A DNA stretch of 64,000 nt from Ruegeria meonggei. Lineage in GTDB: Bacteria > Pseudomonadota > Alphaproteobacteria > Rhodobacterales > Rhodobacteraceae. Each line of letters starts with the position of its first letter. The first letter of the stretch is position 1. Location: the NCBI RefSeq assembly GCF_900172215.1, contig NZ_FWFP01000008.1, positions 124,001 through 188,000 of the forward strand, read 5' to 3'. A program made the position numbers and the translations under genes. Shown here in pieces: positions 45,749-53,711 of this stretch. The notes below the pieces were generated by a model that searched no databases, was not told the DNA's origin, and saw only the letters and a program-made list of their open reading frames with translations.

Positions 45749-46324
45749 TCAGGAATTCAGATCGTCCACCGTGTCGACGTCGCGCAGATGATCCAGAAAG
45801 GCCACGCGGCCCCCCGAAACCGAAGCCAGCGTATCTGCCAGAGCATGTTTCGTAGACCATCGCACATCTCGAAACAGGCTTTGTGGCAAAGCACCAAAGC
45901 GCTGCGCACCAACGAGCCAGTAACCCCCGTCCGGGGCCGGGCCAAACACCATCTGCGCTGACCCCAGCCCTTTGAATGCCTGCGCGATATGACCGCGTGT
46001 GATACCGGGAATATCCGCACCGATCAGGCAAACCGGCCCGTTCGGCATGGCGCGCAGCATCCGACCCATCCGATCGCCCAGATCGCCCTGCCCCTGCGCC
46101 GCGCGGGGCAGGTCTGCGGGCCAGATACGGCTGGTCAAACCCTCGCGATCCGGTGACACCGCCAACACGATATGCCACCGCGGATCGCGCAGCCGCCGGA
46201 TCAGCGACCGGGTCTGGTGCCTGAACCACCAGGCCGCGCCAACCATGCCGATATCCCGCCCCAGCCGAGTCTTGACCCGGCCCGGTCGTGGTTCCTTGAC
46301 CATGATGACCAAAGTACGCTGCAT
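45749..46324 (-). CDS. DUF2064 glycosyltransferase-like protein
   Basis: A 191-residue protein of the DUF2064/TIGR04282 group, nucleotide-sugar-transferase-fold proteins. The typical N terminus is MVKEPRPGRVKTRLGRDIG, then the acidic GADIPGIT motif (like DxD) and FGPAPDGGYWLVGA. Members include a protein linked to arsenosugar synthesis, but nothing nearby supports that here. It begins three bases after the dapE stop on the same strand, so the two are cotranscribed; the combination is common in roseobacters, without clear functional meaning. Confidence 0.85.
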   Translation of the reverse strand: MQRTLVIMVKEPRPGRVKTRLGRDIGMVGAAWWFRHQTRSLIRRLRDPRWHIVLAVSPDREGLTSRIWPADLPRAAQGQGDLGDRMGRMLRAMPNGPVCLIGADIPGITRGHIAQAFKGLGSAQMVFGPAPDGGYWLVGAQRFGALPQSLFRDVRWSTKHALADTLASVSGGRVAFLDHLRDVDTVDDLNS

Positions 46325-46327
46325 GGA

Positions 46328-47467
46328 TCAGGCAAAGTAATCCCGCAGGATGCGCGTATATATCGCCTTGAGCTGTTCGATCTGCGCCACCTCAACGCAT
46401 TCGTCCACCTGATGCATGGTGCGGCCAACAAGGCCAAACTCGACCACCGGGCAATGGGACTTGACGAACCGCGCGTCAGACGTGCCCCCCGTAGTGGACA
46501 TTTCAGGCGCAACTCCTGTTTCATCCTCAACCGCCTTGCCCACGAGATCGGACAATGGCCCCGGCGGTGTCAAAAAGCTTTCGCCCGAAATCTTGATACG
46601 AACCGCCACCTCGACATCGCAGGCATCGGCCACGCTTTGCGCCTTGGCCCGTAACCACGTGCTGAGTTCGGCCCCGGACTGCAGATCGTTGAACCGGATG
46701 TTTATCGTCCCGCTGCACTGCGCAGGGATCACATTGGTAGCCGTGTTCCCGGTGTCGATATTGACGACCGCCAGGGTCGACGCATCGAAATGGTCCGAGC
46801 CCTGATCCAGTTCATGACTGGCCAGGTCGTGCATCAGGCGCGCCATAGCGGGCAGTGGGTTTTTGGCCCGGTGCGGATAGGCTGAATGGCCCTGTACCCC
46901 GGTCACGGTGAACCAGGCGGTCATCGACCCGCGCCGGCCGATCTTCATCATCTCACCCATTGTGTTAGGGCAGGTCGGTTCACCGACCAGACAAACTGAC
47001 ATCCGCTCATCGGCGCCGTCCATGTAGTCCAGCAGGGCCGTGGTGCCGTGCAGCGCATCGCCCTCCTCATCGCCGGTGAGCGTCAGAATGACCGCCCCGT
47101 CCGGCGGCGTGTCGCGTACGAAATCCACAGCTGCGGCAGCAAATGCCGCCACCCCGGACTTCATATCGGTTGTCCCACGGCCGTACATCACACCATCGCG
47201 TATCGCGGCCCCGAAAGGAGGCATGGTCCAGGCGGCCTCGTCCCCGACTGGCACAACATCGGTGTGCCCGTTGAATCCAAAGCTGCGCGCATGACCCTTT
47301 TCGCCCCACCGGGCAAACAGGTTGCTGACACCACCGCGATCCACACGAGTGCAATCAAACCCCGCATCCGACAACAACGCCTCAAGCCGCACCAAAGCGC
47401 CGCCCTCTTCGGGTGTGACCGATGGGCAACGGATCAGGTCTGCCGTCAACTGTACCGGATCTGTCAT
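46328..47467 (-). CDS. dapE: Succinyl-diaminopimelate desuccinylase
   Basis: Zinc hydrolase that removes succinate from N-succinyl-LL-diaminopimelate in the lysine/peptidoglycan path. The 379-residue protein has [17 protein letters not shown], with a zinc histidine, then [16 protein letters not shown] with the metal-bridging aspartate, [12 protein letters not shown] with catalytic and zinc glutamates, and [13 protein letters not shown] in the dimerisation domain. The ATG at 47467 ([12 protein letters not shown]) is the usual N terminus. A longer open frame upstream adds only non-family residues. dapD, the partner two steps earlier in the path, lies 3.7 kb away beyond the insert described at 49591-51123. 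Confidence 0.96.
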   Translation of the reverse strand: MTDPVQLTADLIRCPSVTPEEGGALVRLEALLSDAGFDCTRVDRGGVSNLFARWGEKGHARSFGFNGHTDVVPVGDEAAWTMPPFGAAIRDGVMYGRGTTDMKSGVAAFAAAAVDFVRDTPPDGAVILTLTGDEEGDALHGTTALLDYMDGADERMSVCLVGEPTCPNTMGEMMKIGRRGSMTAWFTVTGVQGHSAYPHRAKNPLPAMARLMHDLASHELDQGSDHFDASTLAVVNIDTGNTATNVIPAQCSGTINIRFNDLQSGAELSTWLRAKAQSVADACDVEVAVRIKISGESFLTPPGPLSDLVGKAVEDETGVAPEMSTTGGTSDARFVKSHCPVVEFGLVGRTMHQVDECVEVAQIEQLKAIYTRILRDYFA

Positions 47468-47675
47468 GATGTGGCCCTTTGGTTCATTCGCACGCAGGTT
47501 CGCGTACAGATTCAACGAATTGGGCGGATTGCCAACCCCCGTGGTCCCGATTTCAGACGCTTTTTTCCGTTTGTACCGAATTGATACGTCAATAAAACAT
47601 GACGCTTTACCCTGCGCGCATCTTGCTGGAGTAATCAAAATCGCGTTAGAGGGCCGCGAAACAGGTAAATTACCA

Positions 47676-48734
47676 ATGACTCGCGCCCTTTGCATATGGA
47701 TCTGCCTGGCGGTTGCCACATTAGCGCAGCAAATCCAGGCTCAGACACTGACGGTCACCACAGTGACACGCCCACCGTTTTCTTATGTTGAAGACGGGGC
47801 GCAGGCGGGATTCTCAATGGATCTGTTAGAGGCTCTGGCCGAGGCGCTGAACTGGGAGTACTCGGTCACCCGGGTCGAAGGGTTCAACGAAATGCTGGGG
47901 GCCGTTCAGGATGGCACCGCTGATCTGGCCATCGCCAATATCTCGATCACTGCCTCGCGTGAGACGCAGATGGACTTTACCCAGCCGATCTTTGAGGCCG
48001 GCCTGCAGATCATGATCCCGTCCGCGGCCACGCGCAGTCCATCTCTGCTGCAGGCGCTGCTGTCGGTCGAGCTGTTCATCGCCATCGGGCTGGCCTTTGC
48101 CATTTTGCTGGGCGGCGGGATGCTGATGTGGGGGTTCGAACGGCGCGCGCAGCCCTATTTCGACCGCAAACTGAACGAGGCGTGGTTTCCATCCTTCTGG
48201 TGGGCCCTCAATCTGGTGGTCAATGGCGGGTTCGAAGAACGGATGCCCCGGACTCCCTTTGGCCGATTGCTGGGCGTCATTCTGGTTGTGTCCTCGCTGT
48301 TCATCGTTTCGGTCTTCACTGCGCGGATCACCTCGGTCATGACCGTGGACGCCATCACCGGTAACGTGAATTCTGTCAACGATCTGTACGGCAAGCAGGT
48401 TGGGACAATTTCTGACTCAACCGCTGCCAGTTTCCTGAACCGGCGCGAGATTGAGTTTTCCAGCTATGAAGATCTGGATCAGATGCTGACCGCTTTCAAG
48501 GATGAGCAGTTGGACGCTGTGGTGTTCGACGCACCAATCCTGTCCTACTATGCCGCGCATGAGGGGCGCCGGATCGCATCCGTCACCGGAGGCGTGTTCC
48601 TGCGTGAAAACTATGGCATCGCGTTCCCCACCGGATCGCCTCTGGTCGAGGACGTCAATCAGGCCCTGCTGGCCCTACGCGAAGACGGCACCTATGACGA
48701 GATTTACCGCAAGTGGTTCGGCGCGCGGAACTAA
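47676..48734 (+). CDS. Ionotropic glutamate receptor-like protein (SBP_bac_3 with internal pore segment)
   Basis: A 352-residue membrane protein in which a type 3 periplasmic-binding lobe is interrupted by membrane segments, the organisation of prokaryotic GluR0-like receptors. Signal peptide ([14 protein letters not shown]), lobe S1 ([30 protein letters not shown] ... [21 protein letters not shown]), membrane helix M1 ([22 protein letters not shown]), a P-loop region ([18 protein letters not shown]), helix M2 ([26 protein letters not shown]) and lobe S2 ending DEIYRKWFG. The potassium filter TVGYG is absent; NGGFEE stands in its place. The ATG at 47676 is chosen because it gives a signal peptide. 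Divergent from dapE. Confidence 0.85.
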   Translation: MTRALCIWICLAVATLAQQIQAQTLTVTTVTRPPFSYVEDGAQAGFSMDLLEALAEALNWEYSVTRVEGFNEMLGAVQDGTADLAIANISITASRETQMDFTQPIFEAGLQIMIPSAATRSPSLLQALLSVELFIAIGLAFAILLGGGMLMWGFERRAQPYFDRKLNEAWFPSFWWALNLVVNGGFEERMPRTPFGRLLGVILVVSSLFIVSVFTARITSVMTVDAITGNVNSVNDLYGKQVGTISDSTAASFLNRREIEFSSYEDLDQMLTAFKDEQLDAVVFDAPILSYYAAHEGRRIASVTGGVFLRENYGIAFPTGSPLVEDVNQALLALREDGTYDEIYRKWFGARN

Positions 48735-49075
48735 GCGGTCTCTTCATCCCCGAAAAACGGCGTCATCTGCGCGACGATCACTGCGTTTTCGTCCAGCGCC
48801 CGCTGCATCAACGCCCGCTCATCGGGATCGATTTCATGCCCTTGTGCCTCACGCTCGGCCAATGTGCCATAACCAGTGACATCCAGCGGTGCGGTATCGG
48901 CCTGTTTCAGGATCGCCACGGTTTCACGCACGGCCTCTGCCTCGTCCACGCCACTGGCAAAACATATCAGCGCCGCCCCGGTCGCGCCTTTGGGCAGGCC
49001 ATCGCCGTCTTTGCGGCCGATTTGCACAAGCAGGGTGTAAACTTGCTGACGAGAAGGCTTCTTTTGCTTTTCCAT
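48731..49075 (-). CDS. Conserved small cytoplasmic protein, function unknown
   Basis: I do not recognise a named family. The 114-residue product starts [28 protein letters not shown] and contains [35 protein letters not shown]. No signal peptide or membrane segment; composition is acidic. Similar small proteins occur next to roseobacter transport genes as hypothetical proteins. The ATG at 49075 is preferred because the Lys-rich start with no hydrophobic leader matches the open frame's composition; a longer frame (start 49111) adds MTAHRCAAMAPC, which looks spurious. It converges on the receptor-like gene with a four-base overlap of ends. Confidence 0.65.
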   Translation of the reverse strand: MEKQKKPSRQQVYTLLVQIGRKDGDGLPKGATGAALICFASGVDEAEAVRETVAILKQADTAPLDVTGYGTLAEREAQGHEIDPDERALMQRALDENAVIVAQMTPFFGDEETA

Positions 49076-49191
49076 GCAGGGGGCCATAGCGGCGCACCTG
49101 TGCGCGGTCAAGCACCCGCCAATTGCAAGGTCAGGTCCGCCCGGTCATAGTACCCGCGTAACCCTTCCCAAATCCTTTTAAGGACGCCGTT

Positions 49192-49527
49192 ATGCCCTAT
49201 CCAGGTTTCATTACCAGTTTCCCAAGCCTTGACGTCCCGTTTCCCGAGGACGTGGTACAGACAGCGGTCATCAGATCCGATGCCGGGCTGGTGGCGTTCT
49301 TCACGTTTCTCCAGGATTTCGAACTGCCGCTGCATTCCCACAAAGCGCAGTGGGGCACCGTGATCGAAGGCGAGATAGAGCTGACCATCGGCGACGACAC
49401 CCGCATCTATCGCCGCGGGGACAGCTACTCGATACCGGCTGGTGTTGAACATGGCGGCAAAATCAAAGCCGGATCGCGGGTGATTGACGTGTTTGAAGAA
49501 CCCGACCGCTATCCGATCAAGGGATAA
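49192..49527 (+). CDS. Cupin-domain protein
   Basis: A single-domain cupin of 111 residues. Motif 1 is visible as LPLHSHKAQWGTVIEGEIELTIGD (H-x-H with the later E at GTVIEGE), and motif 2 as RRGDSYSIPAGVEHGGKIKAG (PAGVEHG). The metal-binding set (His, His, Glu, His) is complete, so a metalloenzyme or ligand sensor is possible; the substrate is not evident. The bidirectional terminator and a dapD fragment follow immediately. Before the inferred insertion its 3' neighbour on the opposite strand was probably the original dapD 3' end. Confidence 0.82.
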   Translation: MPYPGFITSFPSLDVPFPEDVVQTAVIRSDAGLVAFFTFLQDFELPLHSHKAQWGTVIEGEIELTIGDDTRIYRRGDSYSIPAGVEHGGKIKAGSRVIDVFEEPDRYPIKG

Positions 49528-49537
49528 GCCGCGAACG

Positions 49538-49570
49538 AAAAAGGGCTGCCGCGGTATGCGCTGCAGCCCT
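49538..49570. terminator. Bidirectional intrinsic terminator between cupin and dapD fragment
   Basis: AGGGCTGC (49542-49549) pairs with GCAGCCCT (49563-49570) around a 13-base loop. On the plus strand GTTTAATT follows; on the minus strand TTTTT follows (49542-49538, sharing one base with the stem). It suits the plus-strand cupin gene and a minus-strand gene ending near 49591. Confidence 0.75.
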
Positions 49571-49590
49571 GTTTAATTCTCGCGAGAGCG

Positions 49591-49810
49591 TTAGTCGCGC
49601 AGCAGTTCGTTGATCCCGGTTTTCGAGCGGGTTCTTTCGTCCACCCGCTTCACGATCACCGCGCAATACAGACTGACATTGTTCTTGGACGGCATCGAAC
49701 CAGCAACAACCACCGAATAGGGTGGCACTTCGCCATTCATGATCTCTCCGGTTTCCCGGTCCACGATCTTGGTGGACTGACCGTTAAAGATACCCCTTCC
49801 CAGAACCGAT
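49591..49810 (-). pseudogene. Truncated copy of dapD (C-terminal about 72 codons)
   Basis: The last about 72 codons match intact dapD (51124-51346) at roughly nine in ten bases by eye; the products share [28 protein letters not shown] and [12 protein letters not shown]. The frame is intact to a TAA stop (49591-49593). Homology starts abruptly near 49810 and ends exactly at the last sense codon; the stops differ (TAA here, TGA in dapD). An open frame continues upstream to 50139, but that part has no dapD similarity and runs antisense to the repeat gene start. The N-terminal hexapeptide-repeat acyltransferase domain is missing, so no activity is expected. Confidence 0.8.
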
Positions 49811-49976
49811 TCTTGATACCTTGCGAAAAAGACACAATCCAGCCGCAATCTCCTCTCCGGGGGATTGACACGAATCTCTGCAAGAATCCGCAAGGTTGAA
49901 TATGGCAGCCTTTTGCCGACACTTCGCGCATCTGTGCGCGGGTTTTGGCTGAACGCTGCACCGCTGACCCGAGCCG

Positions 49977-50006
49977 TTACACGCTGAAAAGAACGGTTCT
50001 TAAAAT
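49977..50006 (+). promoter_or_regulatory. Candidate sigma-70 promoter of the repeat-protein gene
   Basis: TTACAC (49977-49982) and TAAAAT (50001-50006) separated by 18 bases, 38 bases upstream of the ATG. The region is markedly A/T-rich compared with its surroundings. A ribosome site GAGAGGG lies eight bases before the start. Confidence 0.5.
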
Positions 50007-50044
50007 GACCGCACTTTAAAATTATTTTTGAGAGGGAAAGTTCG

Positions 50045-50983
50045 ATGAGTAAATTATCCAAACTCTTAACAACTACCGCGAGCCTGTCCTTGCTAGCATT
50101 AACTCCGGCAACAGTCAGCGTAATCACCTTCTCTTCCAATGCCGCATACGCACAAGAAAATGGCGGCGAAAGCGGCGGCGGCGAGTCCGGTGGCGGCGAA
50201 GGCGGCGGCGGTGAGTCCGGTGGCGGCGAAGGCGGCGGCGGCGAGTCCGAAGGCGGCGAAGGCGGCGGCGGTGAGTCCGGTGGCGGCGAAAGTGGCGGCG
50301 GTGAGTCCGGTGGCGGCGAAGGCGGCGGCGGTGAGTCCGGTGGCGGCGAAGGCGGCGGCGGTGAGTCCGGTGGCGGCGAAGGCGGCGGCGGTGAGTCCGA
50401 AGGCGGCGGCGGTGAGTCTGGTGGCGGCGAAGGCGGCGGCGGTGAGTCCGGTGGCGGCGAAGGCGGCGGCGGTGAGTCCGGTGGCGGCGAAGGCGGCGGC
50501 GGTGAGTCCGAAGGCGGCGGCGGTGAGTCCGGTGGCGGCGAAAGCGGCGGCGGTGAGTCCGGTGGCGGCGAAGGCGGCGGCGGTGAGTCCGGTGGCGGCG
50601 AAGGCGGCGGCGGCGAGTCCGAAGGCGGCGAAGGCGGCGGCGGTGAGTCCGGTGGCGGCGAAAGCGGCGGCGGTGAGTCCGGTGGCGGCGAAGGCGGCGG
50701 CGGTGAGTCCGGTGGCGGCGAAAGCGGCGGCGGTGAGTCCGGTGGCGGCGAAGGCGGCGGCGGTGAGTCCGGTGGCGGCGAAGGCGGCGGCGGTGAGTCC
50801 GGTGGCGGCGAAGGCGGCGGCGGTGAGTCCGGTGGCGGCGAAGGCGGCGGCGGTGAGTCCGGTGGCGGCGAAGGCGGCGGCGGCGAGTCCGAAGGCGGCG
50901 AAGGCGGCGGCGGTGAGTCCGGTGGCGGCGAAAGCGGCGGCGGTGAGCAGGCTACCGATGTGATGCCAGGAGAGAACCGCTGA
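50045..50983 (+). CDS. Secreted Gly-Glu-Ser pentapeptide-repeat protein
   Basis: A 312-residue exported protein. Residues 1-36 form a long signal peptide with hydrophobic core [16 protein letters not shown] and cleavage site AYA before QENGG. Residues about 39-301 contain only Gly, Glu and Ser, in about 50 pentads GGGE(S/G), often alternating to give a ten-residue [10 protein letters not shown] period; occasional SEGG variants interrupt it. The tail is [12 protein letters not shown], with no sorting signal or membrane anchor. With one Glu per pentad it is strongly acidic and probably disordered. Other frames across the array are also open because the repeat is a multiple of three; this frame is chosen because of signal peptide, ribosome site GAGAGGG and promoter. 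No function can be assigned. Confidence 0.8.
   Translation: MSKLSKLLTTTASLSLLALTPATVSVITFSSNAAYAQENGGESGGGESGGGEGGGGESGGGEGGGGESEGGEGGGGESGGGESGGGESGGGEGGGGESGGGEGGGGESGGGEGGGGESEGGGGESGGGEGGGGESGGGEGGGGESGGGEGGGGESEGGGGESGGGESGGGESGGGEGGGGESGGGEGGGGESEGGEGGGGESGGGESGGGESGGGEGGGGESGGGESGGGESGGGEGGGGESGGGEGGGGESGGGEGGGGESGGGEGGGGESGGGEGGGGESEGGEGGGGESGGGESGGGEQATDVMPGENR
50161..50950 (+). repeat. 15/30-base tandem repeat array
   Basis: Two alternating 15-base units, GGTGGCGAAGGCGGC and GGCGGTGAGTCCGGT, with few variants, run for nearly 800 bases inside the repeat-protein gene. Some pairs lack one unit (the SEGGGG variants). All copies keep the frame. Such near-identical arrays change copy number readily, so length may vary between strains and an assembly error is possible. 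Confidence 0.9.
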
Positions 50984-51041
50984 TTTCAAAAATTATCGGC
51001 TTCTATAAAACCAATAATCCTTAGCTATGGAAGCTCAATAA

Positions 51042-51116
51042 TTGCGAGTTCTCATCGCTGAAGATTCAAACAAATTGATTGGCCGGGCCAGATGGCACCG
51101 GCCCTTCTTTTTTTGA
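51042..51116 (+). pseudogene. Possible remnant of a response-regulator gene start
   Basis: A TTG at 51042, with TGGAAG a few bases upstream, opens a frame reading LRVLIAEDSNKLI, the signature first strand and acidic pocket of a receiver domain, then runs into the terminator hairpin sequence and stops at 51114-51116. A receiver needs about 110 further residues. I read it as the first 13 codons of a two-component regulator cut by the event that created the insert; chance similarity of 13 codons cannot be excluded. Confidence 0.4.
51081..51114 (+). terminator. Intrinsic terminator before dapD
   Basis: GGCCGG (51081-51086) pairs with CCGGCC (51098-51103), and TTCTTTTTTT follows. It serves the repeat-protein gene on the plus strand. 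On the minus strand it lies just after the dapD stop. Confidence 0.75.
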
Positions 51117-51123
51117 TCAATAA

Positions 51124-51951
51124 TCAATCGCGCAGCAGCTCGTTGATCCCGGTTTTCGAGCGGGTTCTTTCGTCAACCCGCTTCACGATCACCGCGCAAT
51201 ACAGGCTGACATTGTTCTTGGTTGGCATCGCCCCGGCAACAACCACCGAATAGGGCGGCACCTCGCCATACATGACCTCACCGGTTTGCCTGTCCACGAT
51301 CTTGGTGGACTGGCCGATAAAGACGCCCATCCCCAGAACCGAACCTTCGCGGACGATACAGCCCTCAACCACTTCGGAGCGCGCGCCGATAAAGCAGTTG
51401 TCCTCGATGATGGTCGGGCCAGCCTGCATCGGCTCCAGAACGCCACCGATCCCAACGCCGCCTGACAGGTGCACATTCTTGCCGATCTGCGCGCAGGACC
51501 CGACGGTGGCCCAGGTGTCAACCATGGTGCCCTCGTCGACATGAGCACCGAGGTTCACGAATGACGGCATCAGAACCACGCCAGGCGCGATATAGGCCGA
51601 TTTACGGACCACGCAGTTCGGAACGGCACGGAAACCGGCGGCGCGCCACTGGTTTTCGCCCCAACCGGCGAACTTGCTGTCGACCTTGTCCCACCAGCCA
51701 CCGGCCTGCGGCCCGCCGTTCTGGATTTCCATATCCTTGATGCGAAAGCCCAGCAGCACCGCCTTTTTGGCCCATTGGTTCACATGCCAATCGCCGCTGT
51801 CCAGCTTTTCGGCCACGCGCAACGACCCGCTGTCGAGCGCATTCAGCGTATCTTCGATCGCCTCACGCTGTTCGCCGGTGGTGGCAGGGGTGATGGTGTC
51901 GCGCGCCTCCCAGGCGGCTTCGATGGCGGCTTCCAGTTGCGCGTTGGACAT
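51124..51951 (-). CDS. dapD: Tetrahydrodipicolinate N-succinyltransferase
   Basis: Succinylates tetrahydrodipicolinate in the succinylase branch of lysine and peptidoglycan-precursor synthesis. The 275-residue length matches the family; the central left-handed beta-helix hexapeptide repeats are visible ([51 protein letters not shown]), with [25 protein letters not shown], and the C-terminal lid [17 protein letters not shown]. The ATG at 51951 yields [19 protein letters not shown] second truncated copy of its last 72 codons lies 1.5 kb downstream. dapE, the later step, is on the same strand at 46328-47467. Confidence 0.96.
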   Translation of the reverse strand: MSNAQLEAAIEAAWEARDTITPATTGEQREAIEDTLNALDSGSLRVAEKLDSGDWHVNQWAKKAVLLGFRIKDMEIQNGGPQAGGWWDKVDSKFAGWGENQWRAAGFRAVPNCVVRKSAYIAPGVVLMPSFVNLGAHVDEGTMVDTWATVGSCAQIGKNVHLSGGVGIGGVLEPMQAGPTIIEDNCFIGARSEVVEGCIVREGSVLGMGVFIGQSTKIVDRQTGEVMYGEVPPYSVVVAGAMPTKNNVSLYCAVIVKRVDERTRSKTGINELLRD

Positions 51952-52043
51952 GGCGGTGCTCCGTACAGAATCTATTCACGTTGGTCTTGCCTATACGCAA
52001 GCGCAATCCATGGCGCAATGCGACGCAGGCGGGCGCGTTTACG

Positions 52044-53009
52044 TCAGTCTTCGGTTAAAGCCCCTAATGCGGCAAACATATCCCGGTCACTGCCCGTGCC
52101 CGCATTCGGCGCGGTCAGCAGCACATCGCCGTAAAATACCGAGTTCGCCCCAGCCAAAAAGCACAAGGCCTGCTCGGCCGCCGAGAAGTCGGAGCGCCCG
52201 GCCGACAGGCGCACGCGTGTCTTTGGCATGGTGATCCGGGCGGTAGCGACCATGCGCAACAGATCAAAGATGCCAACCGTTTCTCGATGTGCCAGTGGCG
52301 TGCCTTCGATCGGGATCAGCGCATTGATCGGCACGCTTTCAGGATGCGGATCAAAATTCGCCAGCACCTGCAACATCGAGGCCCGGTCCCGCAGATTTTC
52401 GCCCATGCCGATAATCCCACCACAGCACAGATCGATGCCCGCGTCCCTACAATAGCTGAGCGTTTCCAGCCTGTCGCGATAGGTACGGGTGCCGATGATT
52501 TCACCGTAGAACTCGGGCGAGGTGTCAAGGTTGTGGTTATAGGCCGTCAGCCCGGCCTGGGCCAAACGTCTGGCCTGATGCGGCTTGAGCATTCCAAGGG
52601 TCACGCAGGCCTCCATCCCCAACGCGCGAACGCCCGCGACCATCTCAAGCACGTTGTCGAACTCGCCCCCATCCCGAACCTGACGCCAGGCGGCCCCCAT
52701 GCAGAACCTCTCGGCCCCAGCCTGCTTTGCGCGTTTGGCCAGGGACAACACGTGTTGCGGGTTCATTAGCTTTTCTTTGGTCAGCTCGACTTCGCGGTGA
52801 TGGGCGGATTGAGGGCAATAGGCGCAATCTTCGGGGCAGCCACCGGTCTTGATCGACAGCAGGCTGGCTTTCTGGATGTCTTCGGGGTTGTGATGCGCCC
52901 GGTGGATCATGTTTGCACGGCCGACAAGATCCAAAAGGGGAAGGCGCATGAGCGCCTCCACCTCATCTACACTCCAGTCACTGCGGATATCCCGGGCGTT
53001 ATCAAGCAT
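52044..53009 (-). CDS. bioB: Biotin synthase
   Basis: Radical SAM enzyme that inserts sulfur into dethiobiotin. The 321-residue protein shows the CxxxCxxC cluster motif in [25 protein letters not shown], and the second cluster residues in [10 protein letters not shown] (arginine ligand of the 2Fe-2S centre). It overlaps bioY by eight bases and lies downstream of BioR boxes, so both genes should be repressed by BioR at high biotin. No bioF, bioD or bioA is adjacent, so biotin synthesis may be completed elsewhere or the cell may salvage precursors. Confidence 0.96.
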   Translation of the reverse strand: MLDNARDIRSDWSVDEVEALMRLPLLDLVGRANMIHRAHHNPEDIQKASLLSIKTGGCPEDCAYCPQSAHHREVELTKEKLMNPQHVLSLAKRAKQAGAERFCMGAAWRQVRDGGEFDNVLEMVAGVRALGMEACVTLGMLKPHQARRLAQAGLTAYNHNLDTSPEFYGEIIGTRTYRDRLETLSYCRDAGIDLCCGGIIGMGENLRDRASMLQVLANFDPHPESVPINALIPIEGTPLAHRETVGIFDLLRMVATARITMPKTRVRLSAGRSDFSAAEQALCFLAGANSVFYGDVLLTAPNAGTGSDRDMFAALGALTED

Positions 53010-53589
53010 CCGGCTGAGCCCCGCGGATTTTCTGCATCAATCCCACAGGCAAGCCGATCACCAGTACAGCGGCAAGGGCGATCTTGACCAAATCACCGGC
53101 GATGAATGGGGTAAAGCCATAGGCCAGCACTTTGTCCGCCGGAACAAACTGCATCAGCCAACCAAGGCCAAACACGTAGATTGCCGCCAAACCCATCAGC
53201 ATCGCCGGGACAAGGAACAGTTTACGCAGGTGTTCCGCCACCCATCCAACAAGGATCGTCGCAATGACAAAGCCCATCAGATAGCCGCCGGTGCCGCCGA
53301 TCATATAGGCAACGCCAATACCCTTTTCCGGGGTTCCGGCAAACACCGGCAGACCCGCAGCCCCGGCCACCATGTACCCGATCACCGTCGCCGACCCCAG
53401 CCGCATCCCATAAGCGGCAGCGATGGCCATGACGGCAGCCACCTGCAGGGTGATTGGAACCGGCCAGAAAGGGATCTGAATCTTGGCGCTCGCCGTTAGC
53501 AACAGGACACCCGCCACTACTCGGAGGATTTGGCCAATTGGCGTCAGATCGCCTGCGGATGGCAAGGTAGAGTTGAGTGCAGGTCTCAT
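53002..53589 (-). CDS. bioY: Biotin transporter BioY
   Basis: Substrate-binding membrane component of biotin uptake, used alone or with an ECF energy unit. The 195-residue protein has about six membrane helices, from [31 protein letters not shown], and the signature GYLMGFVIA. The motif [12 protein letters not shown] is characteristic of BioY. The ATG at 53589 has AGAGGA upstream, and a BioR box lies 12-21 bases before it. It overlaps bioB by eight bases. No bioMN energy components are seen nearby. Confidence 0.93.
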   Translation of the reverse strand: MRPALNSTLPSAGDLTPIGQILRVVAGVLLLTASAKIQIPFWPVPITLQVAAVMAIAAAYGMRLGSATVIGYMVAGAAGLPVFAGTPEKGIGVAYMIGGTGGYLMGFVIATILVGWVAEHLRKLFLVPAMLMGLAAIYVFGLGWLMQFVPADKVLAYGFTPFIAGDLVKIALAAVLVIGLPVGLMQKIRGAQPDA

Positions 53590-53600
53590 TTGATCCTCTT

Positions 53601-53610
53601 TTATAGATAA
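53601..53610. promoter_or_regulatory. BioR box 1, bioY promoter
   Basis: TTATAGATAA, identical on the reverse strand to the published BioR consensus TTATCTATAA. It is 12-21 bases upstream of the bioY start, overlapping the leader region, where a bound repressor would block transcription of bioYB. Confidence 0.85.
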
Positions 53611-53642
53611 AATTGAGTCGATTCTGCACAGCAGCATTATAT

Positions 53643-53652
53643 TTATCTATTA
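53643..53652. promoter_or_regulatory. BioR box 2, bioY promoter
   Basis: TTATCTATTA, one base off the BioR consensus TTATCTATAA, 42 bases (four helical turns) from box 1. The pair suggests cooperative binding or a promoter sandwiched between. Confidence 0.65.
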
Positions 53653-53711
53653 AAAATCAAGCGAAAAATTCACACGTGAATTAAGTGGTTAAATATCAAT
53701 GAATTACGTGA

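Larger units (their letters stand above)
49591..51123. mobile_element. Putative 1.5-kb insert at the 3' end of dapD
   Basis: A segment bounded on the left by a truncated copy of the dapD 3' end and on the right by the intact dapD. It carries the Gly-Glu-Ser repeat-protein gene with its own promoter and a terminator, and a possible response-regulator gene remnant. Duplication of a gene's 3' end in direct orientation is what integration into a coding gene with restoration of the end leaves. No integrase, transposase or terminal inverted repeat is seen, so this is an inference from the duplication only. Confidence 0.45.

Noticed and set aside
45749..46324. Arsenosugar biosynthesis role for the DUF2064 protein
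   Set aside because: No arsenic genes nearby; the neighbour is dapE, and the name is inherited from a broad family.
47322..48734. Longer N terminus for the receptor-like protein
   Set aside because: The extension is antisense to dapE; the ATG at 47676 gives a proper signal peptide.
49591..50139. A 182-codon gene covering the dapD fragment
   Set aside because: Only the C-terminal 72 codons resemble dapD; the rest is antisense to the repeat gene start and promoter with no family character.
50161..50950. CRISPR-like appearance of the repeat array
   Set aside because: Units are contiguous with no unique spacers, and no cas genes are nearby.
50139..50963. Alternative plus-strand reading frame through the repeat array ([10 protein letters not shown] repeats)
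   Set aside because: No ribosome site or signal peptide; it is open only because the repeat length is a multiple of three and has no stops in that phase.
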